Shown piece after piece: positions 11,138-23,658 of a stretch of DNA of 64,000 nt (within the stretch, counting starts at the first letter, position 1; every line of letters begins with the position of its first letter). Both the position numbers and the translations under genes were made by a program. The DNA is from Aspidapion aeneum (lineage: Eukaryota; Arthropoda; Insecta; Coleoptera; Brentidae): positions 57,949,471 through 58,013,470 of the forward strand of contig OY755046.1 of the NCBI GenBank assembly GCA_963576565.1, read 5' to 3'. The notes under the pieces were generated by a model. The model ran no database searches, was not told the origin of the DNA, and saw nothing but the letters and a program-made list of their open reading frames with translations.

Positions 11138-11628
11138 TAGTTTTTGCAAAGTCACTTGAATAACTCCTAATACGGGGTTCTATCGATTTCATGAAATTTT
11201 GCTTTATTCTGCCAGTCAAAAGTTATCCAAATTCATATAAAATCTTCCTGGTATAATTTCAACCCTACCGACAGAGAAGAGGCACAGCTCTTTGCGGTCC
11301 GATCACAAAGTGTTTGTTTTCCGACCGACCGAGGCCAGGTGGATAGACGGCACCTGATTGGCAGAGATGAGATGCGCTTTTAATTGCTTTCAGGTATGCT
11401 TTTCGGAACCCCTTTAGTCGGCAGTATGCAGAGTTAGAAAATAAATCAGTGTCGTTTCTGTAGGTGTAGAAATAGAAAGTTTTATTATCTATTTTTATTT
11501 CTTTAGTTTACGCCATAATTAAACGAAATAATTTTCATGTGTATATCTACCGCCGCCCATATCACTTTCTATAAAGGATATGCCGAAGGTCGGCTTTTAT
11601 CTTTGTTCAACTGACTTTGCAAAAACTA
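11138..11628. mobile_element. F5 MITE, copy 1
   Basis: 491 bp with TIRs of about 22 bp (tagtttttgcaaagtca on the left, tgactttgcaaaaacta on the right). Nearly the same sequence occurs at 28739-29194, where the TA target duplication is readable. No coding capacity. Confidence 0.75.
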
Positions 11629-12202
11629 TACTTTAAGTGTTACAGACAGAGACACAGACGTTATTGAATAAGATGGTATGAAGGGGGTAATTCTTGCGTC
11701 GATTTTGCGAAAAAAGTGTTCTATAAACATATGTCATACTACGTATTAACTTTTGAGATACAAGGAAAATTTCCTTAGGTATTTTTTGAAATTTGTTGCA
11801 CACTTTCTATTTATCATGAGGCATTTTCTAATGTATAACATATTTTCATTTTGACTGAAGAGGTATTAGAAGAATAATCTTTACACAATCGCTTTCTTTA
11901 ACCTAAAATAAAGAAGCATTCCACTGACACGAATCACTTCTGTTTATTTAACTACACCGTATGGCTTGGTCTATTAAAATCGATAGACAGTTACGTTTGG
12001 TTATAGTAAGTAGGCATCTACCATACATGACTTCAAAGAGTAGCTTTATTTTTGTCGAGCGCATTGTTTTATATTTTATGGGTATGCAGTTTTTAATAGG
12101 TAGGTGCATTTATTTTCCTAAAAATGTTATCCATTAAAACTGCAGAATAGAAAGCATTGCCTACGTTCGAAAAATTCAATGAAAGAACATTTCAGTTACT
12201 AC
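11629..12202. other. No gene seen
   Basis: AT-rich, no recognised repeat or coding signal. Confidence 0.5.
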
Positions 12203-12310
12203 GTTTATACGCGCCTAAAAGCGGTTTAGAATAAAATCGGTTTTAGTGTTTATACGACAACATTTTTACACCATACTTACATAAAAGCGGTTTAATAGGC
12301 AAGTATAAAC
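12203..12310. mobile_element. Small MITE-like inverted repeat
   Basis: 108 bp bounded by gtttatacgcgccta and taggcaagtataaac (15 bp TIRs, two mismatches). The interior has aaaagcggttta twice. Target duplication not evident. Confidence 0.45.
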
Positions 12311-12755
12311 AAAGTAAGTAATTCATCGTTTCTCAATTTTAAATGAATGGACTATACGTTGCTAATAGTGACTTCCTAAAACTTAATAATTGAGGCCCAA
12401 AAAATCTCAACTTTAGCTCAGGAAGGCAGGGAAATACATTCGCCTCCCATCTCTCTGAATTTGAGACACCCTGTAAATCGAGTGATTCCTTGTGGTCGTA
12501 TGTCTAAATCGCGTGTTGACAAGACCGACATTTGCGTGTTCAATGATCGGGGTGGTGTGAGAGGGGGTTAAAGAAAACAGAATACTGTCTATTTTAGGCG
12601 CACGCACGCAGAGCTTCCGAAATCGGTTTGAGAAATCTTGACACCTGTCCGTCCGTCGAGGTATTTTCCAAACTATTTTTTTTTGTTTTTTAGCGACTGA
12701 TCAAATACCTAGAAGAACGGGGCAAACTACAAAAAATGTAAAAAAAAATATTTTT

Positions 12756-12928
12756 CAAACAAGTCTCGTGGCTAATTGGGCAAAAAGGAGTTTTTGTTTC
12801 TCTCATATATTTTTCCGTGGGTAGCTAAGCTTAACCAACCCCCGTGAGGTTAAGCTTAGCTACCCACGGAAAAATATATGAGAGAAACAAAAACTCCTTT
12901 TTGCCCGATTAGCCACGAAACTTGTTTG
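12756..12928. mobile_element. F4 foldback element: near-perfect 81 bp hairpin
   Basis: Arms 12756-12836 and 12848-12928 are inverted copies with only two mismatches over 81 bp, around an 11-base loop. The arm motifs cgtggctaa..gggca, tttgtttctct and tttttccgtgggtagc define a family shared with 23659-23987 and the array at 44612-46140. The flank after the right arm (attcacgggtac, then cacgttt) is also shared with those copies, so the element probably extends to about 12963. Confidence 0.8.
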
Positions 12929-13136
12929 ATTTTTAAATTCACGGGTACGAAATTCCACGTTTGAAAAATATTTTTCTTTTGTTTTGGGCTGGATCATCAA
13001 AAGGCTTTGGCCAATCGTCGTCACGTGTTGTGCCAACCGCCTGCAAAACGTTCAAATGCTTTGGGGTAGGAGCAGAGATTTCACTGGAAATGTGTTCAGA
13101 ATCAGAGAAAACGGAGTTGTTCTTTGACTGATTTTT

Positions 13137-13844
13137 AGCTCACACTACTACTATATAAGTAGTGTGAGCTATGGTGATCCTAATTTTTTCGAGAAAAAAA
13201 AATTTGCTCCGATTTCAAAATTTTTTATATATCTTTGCGTTTCAGATGATTTTGAAACTTTTTTGTTTTGCTGTCTGTCTGTCTGTATGTCTGTCTGTAA
13301 CGACCAACCCGCATAACTCAAAAACCGCTTGTCCGATTTTAATGAAATTTGGTACCTAAGTTGGGTCTTGGGCCGTGATGGTCCCATTGAAAAATGAACA
13401 AAATCCACCGAACGCAAGCCAAATAAAAGGGTGGGGGTAGATTACAAAAATTAGAGTTTATGTGAAAATATGGCGTGTGTGATATCAAACGAAAGGTAAT
13501 TAAGTCTGGAGTTAAACAAAATAAATTTAAGTTTATTTTTTAAAAAAGGGTGGGGGTAGATGTAAAAAATTAGAGTTTAAGTGGAAATATGGCGTGTGTG
13601 ATATCAAACGAAAGGTAATTGAGTCTAGAGTTAGACAAAATACATTTTAATTTTATAAAAGGGTGGAAGTAGATTTAAAAAATTTGAGTTTAAGTCAAAA
13701 CATGGCTTGTGTGGTATCAGACGAAAGGTAATTAGGTCTGGAGTTGAATAAAATATATTTCAGTTTTTGATTATATTAGCTCACACTATAACTATAGTAC
13801 CTAGTGTGAGCTTAGGTGCCCATAGATTGGCAGAGTATTTTTTA
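13137..13844 (+). mobile_element. F1 element, hairpin-bounded, copy 2
   Basis: Left hairpin agctcacactactac/gtagtgtgagct, then the A-rich block, a short TCTG tract, the accgattttaatgaaattt-type block, three tandem units (from about 13427, 13546 and 13657) and a right hairpin ending tagtgtgagct at about 13810, with homology to copy 1 running to 13844. Both ends carry the same hairpin, so the element looks framed by two small palindromes rather than by ordinary TIRs. Confidence 0.75.
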
Positions 13845-14079
13845 AAGGACTGAACGTAGGCATAGCAGGTTTTGCAGTGTTAGTCGCTAACATTTTTAGG
13901 AAACTAATGCACCAAACTATTAAAAACTTTATCACCAAAACAAATAAAATAATGCGCCCGATAAAAATGTTTCAAATCATGCCTGGTAAATGGCTGGATG
14001 CCTACCGTAATCTCCGGACGTAATAGTCAGAGCATATTATTTTAAAAGGTTTTCTGTAGATATTAGTTTTTTTTTAAAT

Positions 14080-14522
14080 TAAATAAATCTTGGAAAAAAC
14101 ATAGGTATTTTTTCACCTTTTTTTAATTACTTCAATTAACGGACGCCGCTGGAGAGCTTGTTATTAGTCTGACTTTATTAAGTTATACCATGTTGAAAAG
14201 GGAATTTTATTGTCTACAATAAAGTATATTATACATTTTTCTCTTAGAACCTTAGTTTTTAAGAAAATTTGACAAAACCTCAAACTTTCAGATTTTGGGG
14301 GGTCTGGGGGGGTTTTTCGAGGTTTTTGCAGCCATTAAAAAAAAATAATATGTTATTATTTTTTAATTATACAAATATATATTTTGAATGTACACCTGTG
14401 ACAATTTGGGCTTTTCAGCAGCAATTTAAAATTCCGCCGCCATTTTGGCCGCCATCTTGAATATCTCAGCCCCTGTCAATATTTCGAGTTGGCAACAGGG
14501 ATATTCGGATTCAACGGGGTCA
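14080..14522 (+). repeat. F6 dispersed repeat, copy A
   Basis: Matches the reverse complement of 47939-48315. Shared blocks include acaataaagtatattata, cctcaaactttcagattttg and gccgccatcttgaatatctc. Copy A has an extra A/T-rich segment around 14330-14390. Class unknown. Confidence 0.7.
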
Positions 14523-16004
14523 AAATAGGGGGAATTGCCCATTTGCCAAAAAGTAATATAAAATGCTTCTAGAAAGTGGATTTTCCCGAATCTTGCCTGA
14601 ACTATAACTATCGATCAGTTTTCATAGACTAGGCCACGCGGTGTGGTGTAATACACAGAAGTAATTCTTGTCAATGGAAATCTCTTTATTTTAGATTTAA
14701 AAAAAATTATTGTGTTACGATTATTCTTCTCATACTTTTAATAACAAAAATTCAAGTAGTATCGCTTTGCAACTACAAGTTTGCAAAGCGATAAGCAAAA
14801 AAGTAAATGATTTCGTCTTCTTTATTGTGACTAGTCTATATAATACGCTGATATCGGAGAAGAAATTAGGGGAAGATACCACAAAATGGCCGACTGATAC
14901 AGGACCGTATATGAGGGGGGGTTTTGGGGGTTCAAACCCCCCGAAAATTAAATAGGAATGTGTTTTTTAAGTTTAACCTTTTTTTCATATTCAATAAACC
15001 CACAATTTTTCAAATCCCACTGGCCTAACCCCCCCCCCCAAAATTTTGGTCCAGATACGGCCCTGGACTGATAGATATCCATTAAATTCTGCTAGGCACT
15101 CGTCGAAAAGCTATCTATTCCCCTCCAATATCTCCGGTAAAAACGCGATTTAAAATTCACTCTCTTTGATCGGCGCGCGACTATTTCCGTACTTCCTATT
15201 GGTCATGACGCAGAATTTCACACGATTTGATGCATAGCTTCTCACTGCTATGAGAATAAAGCCTCGGGATAGCTGTACTCGTAGGATGTGATAGTTCCCA
15301 TCACATGCTTTGGCTAATAGGTAGTTTTAAAAATAATCTCCAAGCCGTCACGTGCTATGCAAATAGAACTCTATTGCGCAAGCATCTCCTAAGATCCAAC
15401 CGAGAAACGTTCAGTCGGTACGGGGCAGGAGAATAGATTTCGCTTTAAACGTGTAAAATTCAATAACTGTGAAAAGGGCGCGACTATGCCATTGGTCGAG
15501 ACAAGTCATTTCACACAACACACGACCACTATTAGCCAAAGGATGTAATGGGAATAATCACATCGTTTAAGTAAGAGAATAGAGCCCCTGGTGTAAACCA
15601 AACAAAAGGTATATCGAGGGCCTCTAGAGTGTTATATTAAAAAATGCGAAAAATTAACTTTTGTCTCTTTTTGCCGACCCAGACCTTAAAAGGCCTAGGC
15701 TAAGCCCTGATTAGTTTGTCGGTTGGCTGATTTGTTTGATGGAATAATAATACAGTTTTACAAGTTTAGGAATACTTGTCTAGGTTTTGTTTTTAGAAAA
15801 CTTTAATAGGAAAAATAACGAAAGCTTTTTAAGTTCGCGTCTACAAGGTGACCCTTTTCTGTGTTTCACTTTTGTTAGTTCATATCCTATGACCGAAGGT
15901 GTGTTCCAGATAATTAACAAAGTAATTGTAACTCAAAAAAATATTTATTATGAAATTATATTTTCCCAATCCCTTTATTACACATATATCGCTATCTATA
16001 CAGT
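14523..16004. other. No gene seen; decayed repeats
   Basis: Includes a poly-C/poly-G repeat piece at about 14905-15060. The open frame at 15787-16071 runs into the F2 copy and has no recognisable domain. Confidence 0.5.
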
Positions 16005-16455
16005 TTTTTACCTTCCTAGCCCTCACAGCAATGGCACAAGAAGGTATTGTTTTCGACAAGGTATATTTTGACCTACTCTAGCAGTATCCTCGTGATGTCT
16101 GTCTGTGTGTGTATGTGTGTGTGTGTAACTCGGTCCATAACGCGATAGCTCCTAAACCGCCCAACCGATTTTCATGAAACATTTAGGAAAAATAGTATTC
16201 GATACTGTTACGAGCTAATTAGATTTTGGTCGAAATTCATTAATGCTAATGACAGTTCTTTAACAGGTAGTTTAAAAAATGCTAACTTTTTCGGAATAAA
16301 GTAGCGCACAATTTTTTCAAAAATTTATGTTATAACCAAAAACTTGGTAGGAGCTTTCGTTTCGGAGATATTTTCAAACAACTCTTTTTAAGGTTGATAT
16401 AGCATGGAGTTTACTTGGAGTGTGCTAATGGGTTACGAAGGTATCAGATCCGTCA
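16005..16455 (+). mobile_element. F2 element, single arm
   Basis: Begins ccttcctagccctcacagca, then a TGTC/TG-rich tract at about 16095-16125, the block caaccgattttcatgaaaca, ttaatgctaatgacagtt and a terminal aaggtatcagatccgtca. Same order as the right arm of 7657-9459. Confidence 0.7.
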
Positions 16456-17014
16456 GGGTTATTTTATTGAAAATGAAAAAAAAATCCAATGTTGAAAACG
16501 TCCAAAAAATTTCATTTTAAGGCTGACAACAACGATTCTCGAAAAAATGTACTTTATCTCCTCACCCATACGTATTTTTGGACGCATCCAGGGAGGCCTC
16601 GGGGCTTGAAGGGGGACTAAGCCTAAATTATTATAAATATATTTGACAAATGTCAAGAATAAAAGAGCATAAAATCATCAATCAATCATGAGGCCTCTGG
16701 CTCCCCCCCCCCCAAAAGACTCTCGCCCGCCCCGTAAGGCAATTCCTGGATGCGCCACTGCCTGTCACACTTTTTCCATGTATTTTTAAAAAATGATGAC
16801 AGCATACCCTAAGTTATAAGATATATTTACACAAATTGTTATTTAAAAAAAACATACTTATATGAATATTTTCGACAACCAATAAGGATTAAACCAAGTA
16901 TTTTAAGGATATAACAACATAACAACGATGATTTTAAACTAAAATAGGTTAGTGGGATTTTAAATACTTATTACAAATTAAAAAGGATCCATAAATTTAT
17001 AATACTTGTACACC

Positions 17015-17830
17015 AGTATTCCTTAAGACCTTAAAACTTAGCATTTTAGACCGGGTTTATGTATTTTTTTAATACTCACAGGTCAAATAACTGCAAAGAT
17101 TCGCTTCATCCTAATGTATGTACAATATAATAGTAAGCATTTCTCAGTGAGTTTCATCTCATATAAATTCAAATTACCTTTAGAAATAAAAAAAAACCAC
17201 ATAAAAAATTTATAGCGAAATGTCATTTTTTGGAAATTTAGTCCCTGCAGTCGTAGGATTCGCGTTAAAAATAGTCTCAAATTGTAGTACCACCACTAAG
17301 GGGTGGTTTAAAATTCGAAAAACAATAGAAATAATCCATGATTGATAAAAAAAACTTACATACAAAAATTTTCCGAGCTAAATAATACATTAATAACTTA
17401 AAATGTCTGTAGATTCACTACCGTATTTAATACGTATCAATATTTAAATAATGTAAAAAGCACAAAATTTATTAGAATCCGTTTTTAATTACACGGTCAC
17501 CAAAACAATTGAACATCGGTTTAATTATCGCTAACTTGTCTAAAAAATTAACACACCGTTTTTATTGCACATTTCCTACTGACGTTTGGAGGTTTAAATA
17601 TGGCTATCATTTTTAAACCAAAATATTATATTCTTTTTATTTATTTCTAACTTCTGTGTGAAAATAATGTCTTTGTTACAAAGAAAAGAGATGACCGATA
17701 TTGCAAGGTATTTACATAAATATTAAAAACTATTAATTCACGGGAAAAATAAGTCTATCTATCTATCTACAAAATTTAGACTCTTTAGTAAATACTAGTG
17801 GTAATCTAGTCTTCTTCATTTTGGTCGACA
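17015..17830 (+). repeat. F8 repeat, copy A (uninterrupted reference copy)
   Basis: Matches the reverse complement of 42190-43990, except that the latter carries a LINE. The block at about 17155-17175 is the empty site for that LINE. It contains a hairpin accaccactaaggggtggt at about 17289. No coding capacity seen. Confidence 0.7.
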
Positions 17831-17984
17831 CGAGGATTGATATATTATATACCTATAATAAAATAAAAGTTATTTAAAGTGTTTTTCTACTTTTGCCTTT
17901 TTGTATCAAATTTTGGTACATAATTTAAATTACATTCTGTATAGGTACGGTTCGGTGATGTCTGCTTTAACGCACCCTGGACAA

Positions 17985-18110
17985 AGTGGGTTTATTTTGA
18001 ACAGACACATTATTTTGTGGTAGTAACAGTGGGTTTATTTTAAACGAACGCATTATTTTAAATTTTATAGTGGTTAAAGTGGGTTTATTTTGAGCGGACA
18101 CATTCTTTTA
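17985..18110 (+). repeat. Three short tandem repeats (43-50 bp)
   Basis: agtgggtttattttga-type heads at 17985, 18028 and 18078, each followed by cacattat/cacattctttta. Confidence 0.8.
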
Positions 18111-18870
18111 TATTATCTAATGGTAAAGTTCTAATTTTCATAAAAATGTCATTTATTGAAAAGGCAGAAAATACTTTTTTCAGTAAAGTAAACAAAAAAT
18201 TGATGACCAATTCATCGATTAAATCGTTTCTATATTACATGGAATGGATATGGAATAACTACAAGAGCATTGTTTGATATTCTGAAGTTAGTAATTTTAT
18301 TTACTAAGTGATAATTTTCAGTAGGCTGTCTCGTTGGATACACAGTCTCACACACACGCTCATACACATGTGGCCTATTTGGAATGGAATAATGATGGAT
18401 TGAAAAGGCTTTTCCGTAAATTTTATTTTATTCTTTTGTAATAAATGTTTTTAATAACTTTTTTGGTAAACCCTACATAAAAATTTTAAGTACACCATAA
18501 TATGCGTCGGTTTCCTAACATTCTGTACAAACAATCATCTATCTCAAGACTCGTACCAAAATGAAGCAATATATCAAGTAAACACCCCAAATTTCGCACA
18601 TTCATCAAGTCACCGCAGTGTCAGAAGGACACGCAAGAGGACACAAACAGGAACAGGACATAAACATAAACTTGAAAGGACCTTTTCGTCTAGTAATAGG
18701 TAGTGTGTCCATTAAATTTATTGTGGAAAAATGACCACATGTGGATTAGTCCACAGTACACCGGTCTATTTTTGAAGTGAACTTTTTGCTCCGGGAATTT
18801 TCGAATGTGATTCCTGACAGAGTGTGTAGGCGGTAAATAACAACATAGTGGCTGCAAAAAATTCATTAAG
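18111..18870. other. No gene seen
   Basis: AT-rich sequence. The minus-strand open frame at 18690-18911 overlaps the F3 MITE end and is not supported. Confidence 0.5.
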
Positions 18871-18875
18871 TAATA

Positions 18876-19154
18876 GGGACTTATTGCAATAAAACCATGC
18901 AGGAATAGCATAGGGCAGTATTCTCACAATTTTCCATTGAAAATTGATAGTTGATCTTTCAAAATTGACATACCAAAGTCAAATTTATAAATCTAGGCGT
19001 CGTTTATTTTCCTTCAATAATAGCGGTACTACTAATTCCGGCTATTATAATATACAAAGGCCTAATTTTGAAAGAAGACAGCTGTTCTTATAATGCGAAA
19101 CTGTCAGAATAGTGCCCGGCACTATTGCTGCCTGGCTTTATTGCAATGAGTCCC
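18876..19154. mobile_element. F3 MITE, copy 2
   Basis: 279 bp with TIRs gggacttattgcaat and attgcaatgagtccc, flanked by TA at 18874-18875 and 19155-19156. This is the cleanest copy for defining the family. Confidence 0.85.
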
Positions 19155-19774
19155 TAATAACAAATAATTTTTTTCTTAAATCTAAAGACTTTGTGATATG
19201 AAACATAAAAAACATAGATGCTTTGACGGCCAAAATAATTTTTTTTGTTAAATTTTAATTTTTTTACTCGCTTAGGGCTCGGAGAAAAATATGCATTTTT
19301 ATCTTTTTAATTGTTTTAAGCTGATGAAAAATCTGAGAGCTAATTGAGCAATATAACGGTTTTATTTTTTTCACGTGCAGAAATCTATTTGGCATTTCTC
19401 TCAGATTTTTAAAACTTCCATCCCTAGATTAATAGATTAATAGAAACCCGGTAAGTTTAGTTTTTACCGTCATTTTAACTCACACCACCTATTTAGTATT
19501 TCTGTCTATATATTTGACATCTGCCACTAGTGCCACTTCAGGTTTTTTACAACCCATCAACCATTTTACAGCTTTAGCTACCAGTAAACCGAAAAATCAT
19601 CAATATCAACCCCTTTTCAGTTTGAGCTTTTAAGAGCAAATGTTTTCAAAATAAAAAACACTGAATTTAATGTGCATATTTTATTGAATTTATTAAGACA
19701 TCCTACACTAAAGTTAATCAAATTTCAGTATGTTGTAGACTGATTAAAATGTTTCAAGAAGCGTTTTCATTACA
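19155..19774. other. No gene seen
   Basis: AT-rich, no feature recognised up to the LINE-B fragment. Confidence 0.5.
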
Positions 19775-20482
19775 GCGAGAACGGCGCAAGAATACCAAAA
19801 CAGTGAACATGGACAAGACACAGTACTTATATGTATTGGAAACGAATCACGTGAGTTAGAACTAGACGATGGACAAACAATATCTCCATGCAATAAGTAT
19901 GTATACTTGTGTGTCACATGTAATAAGACAGGAACAGAGTTTAAAGAACTGGAAAAAAGAATAGTAAAAACAAAAAAGGTTACTATGTTGTGTCGAAAGC
20001 ATTTTATAAAGCAGAGAGATAAAAAAGAAAGTAAAATTTAACAAATAAGAAGCAATGGTCAAAAGCATGCTGTTGTATGGAATAGAGACTTGTCGCGTAA
20101 CAGAAAAATAGAAAACAAAAATGGAAAGTGTCGAAATGGATGCAATAAGAAGATCAATGAGAATATCTAGAACAGATCATATAAGAAATGAGACCATAAA
20201 AGAAATAATGGGAATTAAGGGAAGCATAACGGATGCCATCACTAAAAGACAACTGATATGGTACGGCCATGTACAACGGATGAACGACGAAAGATTACCA
20301 AAGCAAGTCCTATAATGGCAACCAATAGGGCGCAGAAAAACAGTACGTCCCAAACTAGAATGGCAGCAGTCAATCCAGAGATCAATGAGTTAAGAAAACT
20401 TGACAGAAGATGATTGTCAGGAAGAGGTGGAGAATAGGCGTCGGACAAGGTAGAAAAACCCTCTCAGCCGACATAGTAGTAG
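19775..20482 (+). pseudogene. LINE-B fragment, 3' end of reverse transcriptase ORF
   Basis: Decayed copy of the C-terminal part of a LINE polyprotein, related to 42851-43838. The readable piece at 20121-20315 contains QLIWYGHVQRMNDERLPKQV, a motif also found at the C-terminus of LINE-A. Upstream there are frame breaks. The 3' end is a TAG microsatellite (catagtagtagtagtag) at about 20470-20487, typical of LINEs with short 3' tandem tails. The 5' end is truncated and its exact start is uncertain. F8-like sequence follows directly. Confidence 0.75.
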
Positions 20483-20489
20483 TAGTAGT

Positions 20490-20660
20490 TACAAAGTATT
20501 GCGAATTCGATGTTTTCAATAAACAAATTATATAAATATTAAAATCATCCAAAGGAAAAAGTGAGTTAGACCTTCAACCAAAATCTAGACTTTTAAATCT
20601 AGAACTTTAGAACCTAAAACTTTAGACCCTTTAGTAAATACTGGTGGTAATTTTTAGCAT
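20490..20660 (+). repeat. F8 repeat fragment
   Basis: Shares ccttcaaccaaaatctaga and ctttagtaaatactggtgg with F8 copies near 17780 and 42190-42270 (reverse). Confidence 0.55.
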
Positions 20661-21050
20661 TCTAAAGAAGAAAAAGAAGAATTCTCTTAAAAAACAAAAG
20701 GTTGGCCATTTCTTGGCGGAAATGGCGGAAAAGAAAAAATTAAAGCGTGTATAAAACGTCATTTAAATGCTCGCTTACCGAAACCGATAAATAACCAACA
20801 CAACCTGCAATTATTTATTGACAGATGCGCGACTTTTTACACCACAAATTGGCGAAAATCATATAATAACCCTGAAATAAATGGTAGATTATTTACACTA
20901 AAAAAAATAATTTTGCCACCTGAATGTGCCAAAAGTATTTTAAATAAAATTAGGTAATTCTTATTTTCGATATCTATTGTTTCAAATTTGGTGAAGGTTA
21001 TTTCAAATATTTTCCGATAAGCTATAGAGACTTAAAATTTGGTAGATATA

Positions 21051-21665
21051 CAGTGAAACCTCCTATAAGCGGGCACTCACGGTTCCGTCGATTTTGTCCA
21101 CTTATTGGAGGTGTCTGCTTATGAGAGGGAACTGCGAAATTTTATTATATATTTATTTACAATTCAGCGATCTTTCGTGCTGATAGATGTTCCTTCTCCG
21201 AAACGTTAACAACTTCCATTTTTATACGTAAACCAAGAAGTTTTTTACTAGGCACCATTTCAAAGAGATCTGTTACTACCCAATTGAACAATAAAAATAA
21301 AACACAACAGTCCCACCCCCGCCGAATAAAATATGTTGTTAATACGACAGAAGTATTTAGTATCCGCATTAAAAAGGAAAGAGGTAATTCCCCGGCTGCA
21401 GAGTGCGTTGTTGCCAACATACTACATAATATTTATGCTCATGTCGTGCAGCGCTCCGTCCCGTTGTCAGAGGTTCGCGTCCGGTTAAGGGAGGTTTCAG
21501 AATTTTTTAAACGAAAAAAATTGTCCGCGTCCGATTATTGGAGTATCCGGTTATTGGAGTGAATTTAACATGTAAAGAAATAGGAAGAAGCTTGGTTCCA
21601 AATAATTTGTCCGCCTAAAGGGAGTGTCCGCTTAATAGAGGTGTCCGCAAGGAGAGGTTTCACTG
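21051..21665. mobile_element. pogo/Tigger-like element, non-autonomous or decayed
   Basis: 615 bp with inverted ends cagtgaaacctcctataagc and ggagaggtttcactg, flanked by TA at 21049-21050 and 21666-21667. TA duplication with CAGT..ACTG ends fits the pogo branch of Tc1/mariner. Several inner copies of a gtccgc/ttattggag motif lie near both ends. Open frames on both strands (about 21157-21562) show no transposase motif I can name, so I do not call a gene. Confidence 0.75.
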
Positions 21666-21667
21666 TA

Positions 21668-22142
21668 TTTAGTATTCCAGTGTAAATACGCTTTAACATT
21701 AGTAATCCTAAAAATCTGAAGTAGGTACCAAGTTTTAGACAAATTGGTTAATAAATTCGACAGACCACCATTTTAAATCTATACCACGTTAATTTTTTTT
21801 TGGTTTTGTGAAAAAAATCCGCAAGTATAAACACTTATACTTAGGTATCGGTTAATGCATGGAAAAGTCCACCCTTTTAAATCCACCATTTTGATTTTTT
21901 TAAGCTTGAGTCAAAAATTATATAAGCAAGCACCACTAAGTTTCAAGTTTAAGGCAAATTAGTTTATAGAAAAAATCCGCCATTTTGGATTCGTAATGTT
22001 AAAGTTTGAGTCAAAAACCATAATCAGCAACTTTAGAAACCTCAAAGTTTTGAATCTGATACAGGTAGAATAATTTGTAAATTAGATAGTCCGCCATTTT
22101 GAATTCGCCATGTTGATTTTTCTAGATCGAGTAGTTTATAAA
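21668..22142. other. No gene seen; decayed repeat with 'gccattttg' blocks
   Basis: Several blocks of the type ccgccattttgaattcg/ccattttgattttt recur at about 21770, 21885, 21985 and 22093, suggesting an old tandem repeat of about 100 bp. Confidence 0.45.
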
Positions 22143-22144
22143 TA

Positions 22145-22421
22145 GAGAATTATTGAAATAAAGCCAGGCTATAATAGTGCCAGGCACAATTTTGACACCT
22201 TCACATTGTAATATCAGCTGTGAGCTTTCAACACACGGCCTTTGTTTACTATATGAACCGGAATAAATAGTGCCTTCTTTTATTAATTGAAAATAAACGA
22301 CAAAAGTTTTAAATTCGATTTTGGTATGTCAATTTTGAAGGATTAACTGTCAGTTTTCAATGTGAATGTGTCAAAATAGTGCCTGGCACAATTATAGCCT
22401 GGCTCTATTTCAACAATTCTC
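22145..22421. mobile_element. F3 MITE, copy 3
   Basis: 277 bp with TIRs gagaattattgaaataaagc and tatttcaacaattctc, flanked by TA at 22143-22144 and 22422-22423. Diverged from copies 1 and 2 in the first bases of both TIRs in a matched way, so it may be a subfamily. Confidence 0.75.
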
Positions 22422-22859
22422 TAATAAGAAATTCTCCTAATTTTTTTTGTACTACTAAAACCGTGCTGTTAAATTGTACCTATTGTCACTGCAAACAAAA
22501 GGCAAGTATTTTTTTCAGTGTAGTTAAGCAGTTATTGCCTTTATTATTGTTTGAGTATGGTAAAGGGCAATTATTTGATCACCAACGCTTATTGCCTTGT
22601 CCTTTGTCGGCGTGGGTGGGATGGGACACTCAACAGCTGTGAAAAAAGTCACCCCTAATTTTGATTCTACACATTGCCTTCAATGGTTATTTAGATGATC
22701 TTTTGCCAAGGGTTGATAACTTAACTATCTTTTATTAGTATTTGACAGTTTGTGGTATTGTATAATTTATCTCTAAAACTTTTAATTCGCAGGACGTGGA
22801 AATTTCTTAATTTTTTTTTTACTTTTTTGTTCGACCAGAAAATTGTTCCAAATGAAATA

Positions 22860-23265
22860 ATGCCGAAAATGTGTTATTTGGATGCATTTTAAACCATCGC
22901 ATCGTAGCGATATCATCGTGACATCTGTCCGTGTCCGTGTGTATGTCTGTTCGGCCCACAATAGCTTCTTAACAGCTGAACCGATTTTCATAAAATTTTC
23001 AGGAAAAATAGTGTACGAATATTGTTAAGAGCAAATTAAATTTTGGTTAAAATCCATTAATGCTAATGACAGTTTTTTGACAGTTTAAAAATTGAAAATA
23101 TGCAAACTTTTTAACGGAGCATCGCATTAATATGCGTTTTTTATTAATAACTGAGGAAGTAGGATTTTGTAGGAGCTTCCGTTTCTGAGATATTTACAAA
23201 ACCTGCTTTCAATGCTGATATAGCATGGTGTGATACTGGGCTAAGAAGGTATCAGATCCATTATG
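22860..23265 (+). mobile_element. F2 element, single arm
   Basis: Contains atgtgttatttggatg, a TGTC/CGTG tract, tgaaccgattttcataaaat, ccattaatgctaatgacag, acggagcatcg and aaggtatcagatcc, in the same order as at 9000-9459. Confidence 0.7.
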
Positions 23266-23658
23266 AATCCATTTATCTAAATGTTTAATTTACGTATTTT
23301 GGAAAAATTATTTTTTTAAAACATCTCTTTTACTTGGATGAAATCGGTATTATCCCTACCCTTTTTCCACCAAAAAAATTTCCCTAATGGACAGATTAGA
23401 CACCGATGTTAACTTCTTAAAAGGACGACTAGGAAGCTAATTAAAATTAATAATTTTTTGACAAAAAATAATTTTCCGTTCGAAGAAGATGTTTTTGAAT
23501 AAATTTTTGTTTGAAAAATGTTTTCTATTCTCATGGGTGTTTTACCATCTGCACAAAATTTTTACAATCATTTATATGTCGTGTTTTTCGCTATGTTGAT
23601 GCGCTAAATGTTTTTCGAAAAAAAAATAGTTTTAAATAAGTTAATCAGAAAAAAGTAT
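23266..23658. other. No gene seen
   Basis: AT-rich, nothing recognised. Confidence 0.5.

Noticed and set aside
21157..21562. Overlapping open frames inside the pogo-like element as a transposase
   Set aside because: No helix-turn-helix or DDE motif could be recognised, and they overlap antiparallel in a 615 bp element.
22922..22950. TGTCCGTG tract as a regulatory element
   Set aside because: It is the variable microsatellite of the F2 family.
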